This document shows positions 43,636 to 50,514 of a stretch of DNA of 64,000 nucleotides, one piece after another (position 1 is the first letter of the stretch; every line of letters begins with the position of its first letter). The translations under genes were made by a program, and so were the position numbers. The notes under the pieces are model-generated. The model had not been told where the DNA came from. It was given only the letters and a program-made list of their open reading frames with translations, and made no database searches. Source of the DNA: Hymenobacter profundi (GTDB lineage: Bacteria; Bacteroidota; Bacteroidia; Cytophagales; Hymenobacteraceae); assembly GCF_019334315.1 (NCBI RefSeq), contig NZ_JAHWGL010000018.1, forward strand, positions 1-64,000. Reading direction: 5' to 3'.

Positions 43636-44247
43636 TTAATACCTAGCTTCTTGTACCTGTTGTTGCGCAAACTGCTCATCCTTCCAGCCAGCTACGCGCA
43701 CGCTCCCGGCGGCGGTGCCCGTTTGCCGGAACCACTGCTCCAGCATTGGCCGCACATGGGGGTAGTCTCGCTGTATTGCTGCCCATGTAGTAGCGCCAGG
43801 TAAAATGCGCAGACTCGGGCGTGCGGGCACTGCCAGGAGTACCTGCCGGGGTATACCGCCCTCATCGAGCCGCAATAGCGCCACGGGCAAAATCTCCAAC
43901 ACAGTGCCAGTCGGTTGGCTTTCAGCCAGGATAAGCGCAGCGAGGGGCTGGCCGTGGGGGTGGCGTTTGGTAGGAGTAGTATGGGTACCGGGCACAAAGG
44001 CCAGATTGCCGGGGTAGGGGAGGAACTCCACCATGCGGTCGGTGCCAGCGCGCTGTACTTTGCGGAAGGTGCGCGTGGTGGGGTCGTACTGTTGTATGTG
44101 GTTGGTGCCAGCCGGAATTTCGACTACGGCTTGCAACAGGTGATGCTCAGTGGAAAAGGTGGGGAGGTCGGCGTAGTCGGTGCGGCAACTGCATAACAGG
44201 TTCAGCGTGCCCAAAAGCAAAGAAAGAAGGGGTAGGCGCATAGGCAA
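43636..44247 (-). CDS. Lipoprotein with inorganic-pyrophosphatase fold, catalytic aspartates lost
   Basis: 203 residues. The signal peptide ends in LLCSC (lipid Cys21), followed by RTDYADLPTF. From residue 39 the sequence follows soluble family I pyrophosphatase: AVVEIPAGTNHIQQYD, EFLPYPGNLAFVPGT (E. coli YPCNYGYINHT), a block at 98-108, a VLLAVPA strand and a C-terminal RVAGWKDEQFAQQQV matching VEGWENAEAA. In E. coli PPase the active site is DGDPVDVLV (Asp65, 67, 70); here it reads HGQPLAALI, so all three are gone, and Asp102 is also not conserved. Hydrolysis is therefore unlikely. Membrane-anchored homologues with intact sites are known in the phylum; this one may be a structural or binding paralogue. 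Confidence 0.75.
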   Translation of the reverse strand: MPMRLPLLSLLLGTLNLLCSCRTDYADLPTFSTEHHLLQAVVEIPAGTNHIQQYDPTTRTFRKVQRAGTDRMVEFLPYPGNLAFVPGTHTTPTKRHPHGQPLAALILAESQPTGTVLEILPVALLRLDEGGIPRQVLLAVPARPSLRILPGATTWAAIQRDYPHVRPMLEQWFRQTGTAAGSVRVAGWKDEQFAQQQVQEARY

Positions 44248-44398
44248 AGGGTAGGAAATGGTGGGTAGCCATTTGGCAAGCGAAGAAGGTCAAGTTTACG
44301 GAATACTGCTCAACTACAGTATCCCAACCTTTCCCTACCAGTCGCGTTTGCATAAGCACTTTCCACCTGCTGCCTTGGCAGCATAACGCCTACAACCC

Positions 44399-44821
44399 AT
44401 GTCTTTTCATAAAGAACCCAAAAGCGATACTCAGCACCAAAACCACTTGGACGGCTCTACCAAAATCCTGAATTCTGATTTGCAGGAAGAAGCCAACCGC
44501 GCCGGCCTGGACAACACGCTCCAGAACTGGATTCAAGATATAAAGGATGCAGACAATCCCGAATTTCACCAGATTGTTACGGACTTACAGGATTTGAAAG
44601 CCCATTTCGGCTCGGGCACGCTCGATAAAAGCATCATCAAGCGCCTACTTAATCGCTTAGGCGAAAATACGGTGAAGGCAGCTGTATTTGCCGAAAATCC
44701 TAACACAGCCGAGCGCGTGACAAAATTAGGCGAGGCGCTGCTATCAGCTAGCAAGCAAGTGCAGAGCAACGAGAACACGCCCGCACAAGACCTGGCAGAA
44801 GATTCGGCTACCAATAAATAG
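44399..44821 (+). CDS. Small acidic helical protein of unknown function
   Basis: 140 residues, soluble, without signal or membrane segment, rich in Asp, Glu, Asn and Gln. A Ser/Asp/His-rich N-terminus (about 1-25) and C-terminus (about 118-140) flank a helical core (LQNWIQDIKDADNPEFHQIVTDLQDLKAHF, KSIIKRLLNRLGENTVKAAVF). The ATG at 44399 and the following terminator at 44838 support a real single gene. No family was recognised. Confidence 0.7.
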   Translation: MSFHKEPKSDTQHQNHLDGSTKILNSDLQEEANRAGLDNTLQNWIQDIKDADNPEFHQIVTDLQDLKAHFGSGTLDKSIIKRLLNRLGENTVKAAVFAENPNTAERVTKLGEALLSASKQVQSNENTPAQDLAEDSATNK

Positions 44822-44837
44822 TTGGTGCAAGCCCAAT

Positions 44838-44871
44838 AAAAAAGCCTACCCCGCGAAGGGTAGGCTTTTTT
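44838..44871. terminator. Bidirectional terminator between the 44399 gene and rplS
   Basis: A 14-base stem (AAAAAAGCCTACCC against GGGTAGGCTTTTTT) with a 6-base loop lies between convergent genes and has A and T runs on both sides. Confidence 0.85.
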
Positions 44872-44893
44872 ATGGATGCTATACAAGCACGCC

Positions 44894-45253
44894 TTATTTC
44901 ATGCGGCGCTCCTTGATACGAGCAGCTTTGCCCGACAGGCCACGCAGGTAGAACAGACGAGCGCGACGTACTTTACCACGACGAATCAGCTCAATCTTCT
45001 CAATGTTGGGCGACAACAGCGGGAAAATACGCTCGGTACCGATCTGGTTCGAAATTTTACGCACAGTGAACGTCTCGCCGTTCGAGCTGGCGTTCTTGCG
45101 CTGAATTACTACGCCCTGGAACTGCTGAACGCGTTCCTTGTTGCCCTCGCGGATTTTCACGTGGACGTTGATGGTGTCGCCGGCGGCGAAAACGGGGAAG
45201 CTGGCGCGGCGCTCCTGGGATTCCTGCTGGATAAAATCGAGTAGTACGCTCAT
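44894..45253 (-). CDS. rplS: 50S ribosomal protein L19
   Basis: 119 residues from the ATG at 45253; the upstream open frame crosses the leader and is not coding. [32 protein letters not shown] and [31 protein letters not shown] are the L19 signatures; the length is normal. L19 sits at the 30S-50S interface. It is the last gene of the rpsP-rimM-trmD-rplS cluster but is separated from trmD by 223 bp with its own candidate promoter and leader hairpin. Confidence 0.97.
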   Translation of the reverse strand: MSVLLDFIQQESQERRASFPVFAAGDTINVHVKIREGNKERVQQFQGVVIQRKNASSNGETFTVRKISNQIGTERIFPLLSPNIEKIELIRRGKVRRARLFYLRGLSGKAARIKERRMK

Positions 45254-45258
45254 GACTG

Positions 45259-45321
45259 AAAAAAAATCAAATGGACGGCGCCGCCGTCCGGCTAGGTTTC
45301 GGGTAAAGAGGCGCAAATATA
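45259..45321 (-). promoter_or_regulatory. rplS promoter candidate and leader with terminator-like hairpin
   Basis: Reading the minus strand: an exact -7 element TATATTTG (45314-45321) followed by GCGCC, then about 25 bases later a GC-only 7-bp stem GGACGGC/GCCGTCC (45273-45289), six bases, and a run of eight T (45259-45266), with the start codon 5 bases after it. A stem plus U run inside the leader suggests attenuation control of L19 synthesis (inference). Confidence 0.5.
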
Positions 45322-45344
45322 GCCCTCTATTTTGAAGATTGCAA

Positions 45345-45485
45345 GTATGGAGGATAAATGACTGATTTGTTAAATGGTTGAAAGGCTGTGTGATTGGCTG
45401 TTTTGCCATTCAATAGGCAAACCAACAACTCACCTTTTCGCTGAGTAGCTATTCAATCGTTTAACAATTCAATCATTTAATTCAA
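45345..45485. repeat. AT-rich imperfect inverted repeat between trmD and rplS
   Basis: TTTGTTAAATGGTTGAAAGG on the left is an imperfect reverse complement of TTCAATCGTTTAACAATTC on the right. No coding potential. It separates the rplS unit from trmD. Confidence 0.35.
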
Positions 45486-46151
45486 TAAATCGGGCCGGCG
45501 CTGCTGGGTGCGGGCTAACGCTTGCTCGTGCCGCCACTCTTCCACGCGTGGGGTATTGCCGGAAAGCAAGATATCGGGCACAGAATGTCCGCGCCACTCG
45601 GCTGGCCGGGTATATACGGGCGGCGCTAGCAGGTTGTCTTGGAAAGAGTCGCTAAGAGCCGATTCTTCATTGCCGAGTACGCCCGGCAGTAGGCGCACCA
45701 CGGCGTCTACCAAAACCGCCGCCCCTAGCTCGCCGCCACTCAGTACATAGTCGCCAATGCTGATTTCGTGGGTGATGTATTCCTGCCGGATGCGCTCATC
45801 AACGCCCTTGTAGTGGCCGCAGAGCAGCAGCAGGTTCTCACCCAACGACAAACGGTTGACCAACGGCTGACGTAAGGTTTCACCATCGGGCGTGAGGTAG
45901 ATGATGGCATCGTAGGAGCGCTGGGCCATCAATTCATCAAAGCACGCCGCAATGGGCTCCACACGCAGCACCATGCCCGCACCACCGCCAAATACGTAGT
46001 CGTCGATTTGGCCGTGCTTGTTGATGGCGTAGCGCCGCAAATCGTGCACGTGCAACTCTGCCAATCCCTTCTCCTGCGCCCGCTTCATGATGGAATAGGC
46101 AAAAGGACTCGTCAGTAACTCGGGTTGGCAGGTGACAATATCGATACGCAT
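45477..46151 (-). CDS. trmD: tRNA (guanine37-N1)-methyltransferase
   Basis: 224 residues. [21 protein letters not shown] is a TrmD start; the SPOUT trefoil-knot signatures are [19 protein letters not shown] and [32 protein letters not shown], and [17 protein letters not shown] is the conserved N-terminal loop. It uses SAM to make m1G37 next to the anticodon and prevents +1 frameshifting. It follows rimM on the same strand, with an intercistronic hairpin between them. Confidence 0.97.
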   Translation of the reverse strand: MRIDIVTCQPELLTSPFAYSIMKRAQEKGLAELHVHDLRRYAINKHGQIDDYVFGGGAGMVLRVEPIAACFDELMAQRSYDAIIYLTPDGETLRQPLVNRLSLGENLLLLCGHYKGVDERIRQEYITHEISIGDYVLSGGELGAAVLVDAVVRLLPGVLGNEESALSDSFQDNLLAPPVYTRPAEWRGHSVPDILLSGNTPRVEEWRHEQALARTQQRRPDLLN

Positions 46152-46169
46152 GATGAATGAATTGGCGGT

Positions 46170-46208
46170 TAGCTGATGGCTTTCGCTTTAGTAGAAAGCC
46201 ATCAGCTA
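46170..46208 (-). other. Intercistronic hairpin between rimM and trmD
   Basis: A perfect 15-bp stem (TAGCTGATGGCTTTC/GAAAGCCATCAGCTA) with a 9-base loop starts 8 bp after the rimM stop. No T run follows, so it is more likely an mRNA-stability or processing element than a terminator. Confidence 0.55.
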
Positions 46209-46215
46209 AGCTGAG

Positions 46216-46755
46216 CTAAGAACCCAGGTAAATATCGAGTAGCCCTTCGGGCAGGGTTACGTAGAGCTTCTTGGTGGCTTGGTCGGCGCGGGAGATGAGT
46301 TCGTCGGCCACCGGAATAAGCACCTCCTGCTCTTTGTAGCGCATACCCATGACATCCTGTTGCGGAAGCTCGTAAAAGGCCTCCACAATGCCCAGCTCGC
46401 CCAGGTTTTCGTCTACTACTGTGTAACCTATTACATCGTGGAAGTAGAACTGGTCTTCCTCCAGCTGAGGCAAATCGGCCAGCGGGCGGTAGAGCACGGC
46501 ATTGCGGAGCGGCTCGGCATCTTCTACCCGCTCAATGCCCTTTAGCTTCAGCAACACCCGATCGGCGGTTTGAGGCTGCACACGCTCCACGGTGTATTCC
46601 TGGGGCTGGTTGGGAGTAGCAGGTAGAGCCAACCACACCGCTTTCAGCTTGCGGTAGTCGTTCACGTCGTCTACGTCCAGAAAAGCCACCACCATGCCGC
46701 GTAGGCCGTGGGGCTTCACCACGGTGCCTAGCTGATAATATTCGTCGAGATTCAT
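46216..46755 (-). CDS. rimM: 16S rRNA processing / 30S maturation protein
   Basis: 179 residues. The N-terminal RimM barrel begins at LGTVVKPHGLRGMVVAFLD and contains LKLKGIERVEDAEPLRNAVLY; the C-terminal PRC-barrel-like domain includes FYFHDVIGYTVVDENLGELGIV and VLIPVADELIS. It binds S19 and assists 30S head assembly. It lies between rpsP and trmD in the order conserved in many bacteria. Confidence 0.96.
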   Translation of the reverse strand: MNLDEYYQLGTVVKPHGLRGMVVAFLDVDDVNDYRKLKAVWLALPATPNQPQEYTVERVQPQTADRVLLKLKGIERVEDAEPLRNAVLYRPLADLPQLEEDQFYFHDVIGYTVVDENLGELGIVEAFYELPQQDVMGMRYKEQEVLIPVADELISRADQATKKLYVTLPEGLLDIYLGS

Positions 46756-46866
46756 AAGAAAGGGCTAAACGTAAAAAGCAGAAGGCTTAGAAGGAAGGTT
46801 ACGCGGGAAAGCCCGTCATCACCTTCTTCCAAGCCTTCCGACTTTTACCTACGTAGCAGCGGGCAA

Positions 46867-47415
46867 TTAGGCGCCAGCTTCTTCTGTGGTTTCGGCAGCA
46901 GCTTCAGTTGCTTCCGAAGCTTCTGCCTCAACAGCAGGAGCGGCGGCAGCAGCAGCGGCAGCCTGACGCTGACGGATAGCCTCAGCACGCGCTTCACGCA
47001 CTTTGGTTTCGGCAGCTAGTTGAGCCTGACGCTTCTCGGCTTGGGCAGTACCCAGGCTCGTGCGCTTGTCCTCAATCTTGGCGTTCTTCTGCTCCATCCA
47101 CTCGTTGTAGCGCTGGTCGGCAGTTTCTTGCGAGATGGCGCCTTTGATTACGCCAAGTTGCAGGTGCTTGCGGTAGAGCACACCACGGTACGAAAGCATA
47201 GCCCGAACCGTGTCGGTAGGCTGAGCGCCCTTCATGATCCAATCGAAAGCTTTGTCGCCGTCGAAGTTGATGCTGGCAGGGTTAGTGTTGGGGTCGTATG
47301 TGCCGAGCTTCTCAATGAAACGGCCGTCGCGGGGAGCGCGGGCGTCGGCTACTACGATGTCAAACTGAGCGGCCTTTTTACGGCCGCGGCGGGCGAGGCG
47401 GATTTTAACTGCCAT
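46867..47415 (-). CDS. rpsP: 30S ribosomal protein S16 with long C-terminal extension
   Basis: 182 residues, about twice the usual 80-90. The S16 core is residues 1-85 (MAVKIRLARRGRKKAAQFDIVVADARAPRDGRFIEKLG start, then GAQPTDTVRAML). The rest (about 86-182) is a Lys/Glu/Ala-rich helix followed by an Ala/Glu/Thr-rich disordered tail (AAAAAAAAPAVEAEASEATEAAAETTEEAGA-like). Such tails are known in Bacteroidota S16. It is the first gene of the cluster, and a 111-bp spacer with an imperfect inverted repeat separates it from rimM. Confidence 0.96.
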   Translation of the reverse strand: MAVKIRLARRGRKKAAQFDIVVADARAPRDGRFIEKLGTYDPNTNPASINFDGDKAFDWIMKGAQPTDTVRAMLSYRGVLYRKHLQLGVIKGAISQETADQRYNEWMEQKNAKIEDKRTSLGTAQAEKRQAQLAAETKVREARAEAIRQRQAAAAAAAAPAVEAEASEATEAAAETTEEAGA

Positions 47416-47467
47416 AAACCGGGTTGGTTAAGCGACGCAACTCGTGCGTCTGGTTGAAAGTGAGGCG

Positions 47468-47475
47468 CAAAGGTA
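47468..47475 (-). promoter_or_regulatory. Candidate -7 element (TACCTTTG) for the rpsP cluster
   Basis: An exact TAnnTTTG match on the minus strand, 52 bases before rpsP, followed by GCGCC exactly as at rplS. Confidence 0.5.
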
Positions 47476-47563
47476 CTCACAGATTTTGCAGATTGAAAGT
47501 ATTGCGCCGAAATAGATTCTACGTCTGTAGTATAATGGCTATTGCCTCGTAATCAACACAAAA

Positions 47564-47597
47564 GAAAAGGCTACTACCAGAGAGTAGCAGCCTTTTC
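47564..47597 (-). terminator. Terminator after the fatty acid desaturase gene
   Basis: A 14-bp stem with one mismatch (GAAAAGGCTACTAC/GTAGCAGCCTTTTC) lies 19 bp after the desaturase stop; the minus-strand transcript ends in a T-rich run. Confidence 0.65.
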
Positions 47598-47615
47598 AGG
47601 GAAGGTAGCAACGCA

Positions 47616-48377
47616 CTAAGCAGCAACGCGCAGCTTGCTTCTGGTAGGCGTTTTGCGCTTGATTTTGATGATGCGGGCCTTATCCAACGTCCAGATGAAC
47701 ATATAGGTAGGATCAAACTCCCACCACTTCACACCGAAGTTGACGCGCATGGGCAGCTTGTGGTGGTTGTTTTGGAACAGCTCACCGAAAGCCAGGAAGT
47801 CCAGCGCCAGCGTGTTCTTAGAATGGTCGTGGTTGTCGAAGTTCTGGTAGCCGTATTTGTGGCCGCCCCAGTTCACGATGGCACCGTGCAACGGACCCAT
47901 CAGGAAGTGCAAGGGTAGGAGCAGGTACATCCACCAGGCCGTAGCAAAGTTGATGTAGAACAGCACATAGGCCGTGCCCCAGCCCAGACGCGACATCCAG
48001 GAATCGCCGATTTTCTCGATCAGGCGCCACTCAGGATAATTGCCTTCGAAGCGCTCCGCCAGCTCGTAGTTGCGATTGAGCACGTCGTTGTAAATATTCT
48101 TGGTTTTCCACATCATCGTGAAAGCGTTCGATGAGTAGAGCGGTGAGTGCGGGTCCAGCTCCGTGTCGGAGAAGGCATGGTGCATACGGTGCAGCAGCGC
48201 ATAAGCACGCGGCGACAGGAACGATGAGCCCTGGCAGATGTACGTGAACAGGAAGAAGAACTTCTCCCAGAACTTGTTCATCGTGAACATCTTGTGCGCC
48301 GCATACCGGTGCAGGTAAAACGTCTGCGTGAACAGCGACAGATAATAGTGGGCAACGAAGAAAATAAGGATCGGCAT
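47616..48377 (-). CDS. Acyl-CoA / membrane fatty acid desaturase
   Basis: 253 residues with four hydrophobic membrane segments. The three histidine boxes of the di-iron centre are present: HRYAAH (23-28), HRMHH (63-67) and NNHHKLP near residue 217, plus NWGGHKYG. This is the delta-9-type acyl-CoA or acyl-lipid desaturase arrangement. It introduces a double bond with oxygen and an electron donor and adjusts membrane fluidity. It is a single gene, shorter than eukaryotic desaturases but normal for bacterial ones. Confidence 0.9.
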   Translation of the reverse strand: MPILIFFVAHYYLSLFTQTFYLHRYAAHKMFTMNKFWEKFFFLFTYICQGSSFLSPRAYALLHRMHHAFSDTELDPHSPLYSSNAFTMMWKTKNIYNDVLNRNYELAERFEGNYPEWRLIEKIGDSWMSRLGWGTAYVLFYINFATAWWMYLLLPLHFLMGPLHGAIVNWGGHKYGYQNFDNHDHSKNTLALDFLAFGELFQNNHHKLPMRVNFGVKWWEFDPTYMFIWTLDKARIIKIKRKTPTRSKLRVAA

Positions 48378-48579
48378 GGATCAAAAGAGTTAGAAACGCC
48401 GTGAAAAATCGAGGTGAGTTGCCCGAACAAAGCAAACGGGCTATGTTTAGTTCACATTCACTTCACAAACCTACGGCCAGAGCGTACGTTGTTCAATAAT
48501 CCTGACCAAAAGGCCAAAATATTATTAAAAGGTGAAGCCGTGGAACAATAAGATGTAGAGTGTTAGGTAGGAAAAAGCG

Positions 48580-48681
48580 TGTCATCCTGAGCGGAGCGAC
48601 GGCCCTTATGCCCGCAGAACGAGTTGTTGTTACGCTTGTCGTTCTACGGGCATAAGGGCCGTCGCTCCGCTCAGGATGACA
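48580..48681. repeat. 102-bp palindromic repeat, TGTCATCCTGAGC family
   Basis: Left arm TGTCATCCTGAGCGGAGCGA and its exact reverse complement on the right; the arms pair for about 35 bases without a mismatch and for about 40 with one. The centre contains GAACGA...TCGTTC-like text. It occupies much of the 348-bp gap between the desaturase start (48377) and the RluA stop (48726); the rest of that gap is AT-rich and holds no gene. It would form a very long RNA hairpin. Confidence 0.88.
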
Positions 48682-48725
48682 GACGGTTTTGTCACCTAAG
48701 AGTAAACTTGCCAACCAATACGTTT

Positions 48726-49433
48726 CTACAAATACGCCTGGGCGGCTTCCCAGTGAGCTACATCGGGTAGGGGCGCCTGGAAGCACATAGCTTCTTTAGT
48801 GACGGGATGACTAAATTCCAGTTGCCGTGCGTGTAGGGCAATGCTGACGTCGGGTAGGGGAGCCAGGAAGCCATATTTCACATCACCCACGATGGGAGTA
48901 CCTAAGCCCGTGCTCAGTTGCGTCCGGATCTGATGCGGCCGGCCGGTGATAGGGTTTACCTGCACCAGCCAGCGCGAACCGGCCTGGCCCAGCACTTGGT
49001 AGTCCAACTCCGACTTTTGGCCTTGTGGGTGCAGCTTGGGGTAAGCCTTCGTAACGTTGCGGATAGGGTCTTTCACCAGCCAGTGTGTGAGGTGCCCTTC
49101 CAGCGACTCGGGCGCTTTACCTACCAGCGCCCAGTAGGTTTTGTGCACCTTATTATCCCGAAACATCTCATTGAGGCGGCTAAGGGCTTTGCTGGTCTTG
49201 GCCAATGCTACTACACCACTCACGGGCCGGTCGAGGCGGTGCGCCACGCCGATGAAGGCAGCGCCCGGCTTTTTGTACTTAAACCGTAGGTATTCCTCCG
49301 CTTTGGCCGATAGCGGCTCGTCGCCGGTGGCGTCGCCCTGCACCAGCAAGCCGGCGGGTTTGTTGATAATCAGTAAGTGGTTGTCCTCAAATAGGATTTC
49401 ACGGCCCTCGGCCCAGATATTCGGACGATTCAC
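48726..49433 (-). CDS. RluA-family pseudouridine synthase
   Basis: 235 residues, without an N-terminal S4 domain. AHRLDRPVSGVVALAKT contains the catalytic Asp68 (HRLDR); NKPAGLLVQ and NPITGRPHQIRTQL are the other family motifs. It isomerises uridine in rRNA or tRNA; which site cannot be told from sequence (RluC/RluD-like subgroups have S4 domains, so a TruC- or RluA-like role is more likely). The ATG at 49433 follows an AT-rich repeat region. Confidence 0.92.
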   Translation of the reverse strand: MNRPNIWAEGREILFEDNHLLIINKPAGLLVQGDATGDEPLSAKAEEYLRFKYKKPGAAFIGVAHRLDRPVSGVVALAKTSKALSRLNEMFRDNKVHKTYWALVGKAPESLEGHLTHWLVKDPIRNVTKAYPKLHPQGQKSELDYQVLGQAGSRWLVQVNPITGRPHQIRTQLSTGLGTPIVGDVKYGFLAPLPDVSIALHARQLEFSHPVTKEAMCFQAPLPDVAHWEAAQAYL

Positions 49434-49440
49434 GGATAGG

Positions 49441-49540
49441 GAATTAAAAATTAATAATTAAAAATTAAAAGCTGAGGACATAGTAGATATACTGTACAGC
49501 TAATCATTTTTAATTCTTCATTCCTCATTTTTAATTGATT
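49441..49540. repeat. AT-rich AATTAAAAATTAATAA-type repeat
   Basis: Repeated AATTAAAAAT units on the left and their rough inverse (ATTTTTAATT) on the right surround a short mixed centre. It fills the gap between RluA and panB and holds no gene. Confidence 0.6.
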
Positions 49541-50354
49541 AATACGCTTCTTCTTGGGTAGGGAAGTCGCGGCTTTTTACGTCTTGCACATAGTGACGCA
49601 CGGCGTCGCTCATGATTTCGTGTAGCTCGGCGTAGCGCCGCAAGAAGCGGGGCTTGAATTCTTTGTTGATGCCCAGCATATCATGTACTACCAACACTTG
49701 GCCGTCCACATCAGGACCAGCCCCAATCCCGATTACGGGAATGGTAAGCTGCTCGGCTACTTGCTTAGCCAGCTTCGACGGAATTTTTTCCAGTACTACC
49801 GCGAAGCAGCCGATTTCTTGGAGCAACAGGGCATCTTCAATTAGCTTTTGCGCCTCGGCTTCTTCCTTGGCCCGCACTGAGTAGGTGCCAAATTTATAAA
49901 TACTTTGCGGGGTAAGGCCCAAATGACCCATCACCGGAATGCCCGCCGTAAGAATTCGCGTGATGCTGTCCTTGATTTCAGCGCCGCCTTCCAGCTTGAG
50001 TGCGTGCGCACCACTCTCCTTCATCACACGCACAGCCGAGCGTAGCGCCTCCGACGAATTGCCCTGGTAGGAGCCGAACGGCAAGTCTACTACCACAAAG
50101 GCCCGCTTTACCGCCCGTATCACCGACTGCGCGTGATAGATCATCTGATCTAAGGTGATGGGTAGGGTCGTCTCGTGGCCAGCCATCACATTGGAGGCCG
50201 AGTCGCCCACCAGCAGCACGTCGATGCCAGCGCCGTCCAGAATGGAGGCCATCGAAAAGTCGTACGCCGTCAGCATCGAGATTTTCTCGCCGCGCTGCTT
50301 CATGGCCAGCAGCTGGTGGGTGGTCACGAGCTTCACTTCTTTGTGTTGAGACAT
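49539..50354 (-). CDS. panB: 3-methyl-2-oxobutanoate hydroxymethyltransferase
   Basis: 271 residues from the ATG at 50354 ([19 protein letters not shown]). The longer frame to 50417 is produced by the dispersed AAGACCC repeat and is not part of the family. [32 protein letters not shown] and GFGSYQ-type [15 protein letters not shown] and [20 protein letters not shown] are the PanB signatures, with Mg-binding Asp residues in the first and the Glu in VVLEKIP. It adds a one-carbon unit from methylene-tetrahydrofolate to 2-oxoisovalerate, the first step to pantothenate and CoA. Confidence 0.96.
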   Translation of the reverse strand: MSQHKEVKLVTTHQLLAMKQRGEKISMLTAYDFSMASILDGAGIDVLLVGDSASNVMAGHETTLPITLDQMIYHAQSVIRAVKRAFVVVDLPFGSYQGNSSEALRSAVRVMKESGAHALKLEGGAEIKDSITRILTAGIPVMGHLGLTPQSIYKFGTYSVRAKEEAEAQKLIEDALLLQEIGCFAVVLEKIPSKLAKQVAEQLTIPVIGIGAGPDVDGQVLVVHDMLGINKEFKPRFLRRYAELHEIMSDAVRHYVQDVKSRDFPTQEEAY

Positions 50355-50397
50355 TTTAGGGTCTTGGGGTCTTAAGGACGTAGGGTCTTGCGGACGT
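50355..50397 (-). repeat. Short dispersed AAGACCC-type repeat immediately upstream of panB
   Basis: On the minus strand it reads CGCAAGACCCTACGTCC and then TTAAGACCCCAAGACCC up to the start codon. The same core occurs inside the GT9 gene at 25832. Confidence 0.6.
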
Positions 50398-50514
50398 GTG
50401 GGTAGGCAACGATGCAAACAATCTGTGGCACCAGAAACTCACGCGGCAGCAGGAACAGGGCCCAAAGCTCCTAAAAAATCAGGATTTAAGTGGTACGAGC
50501 CCACTCACCGGTCC

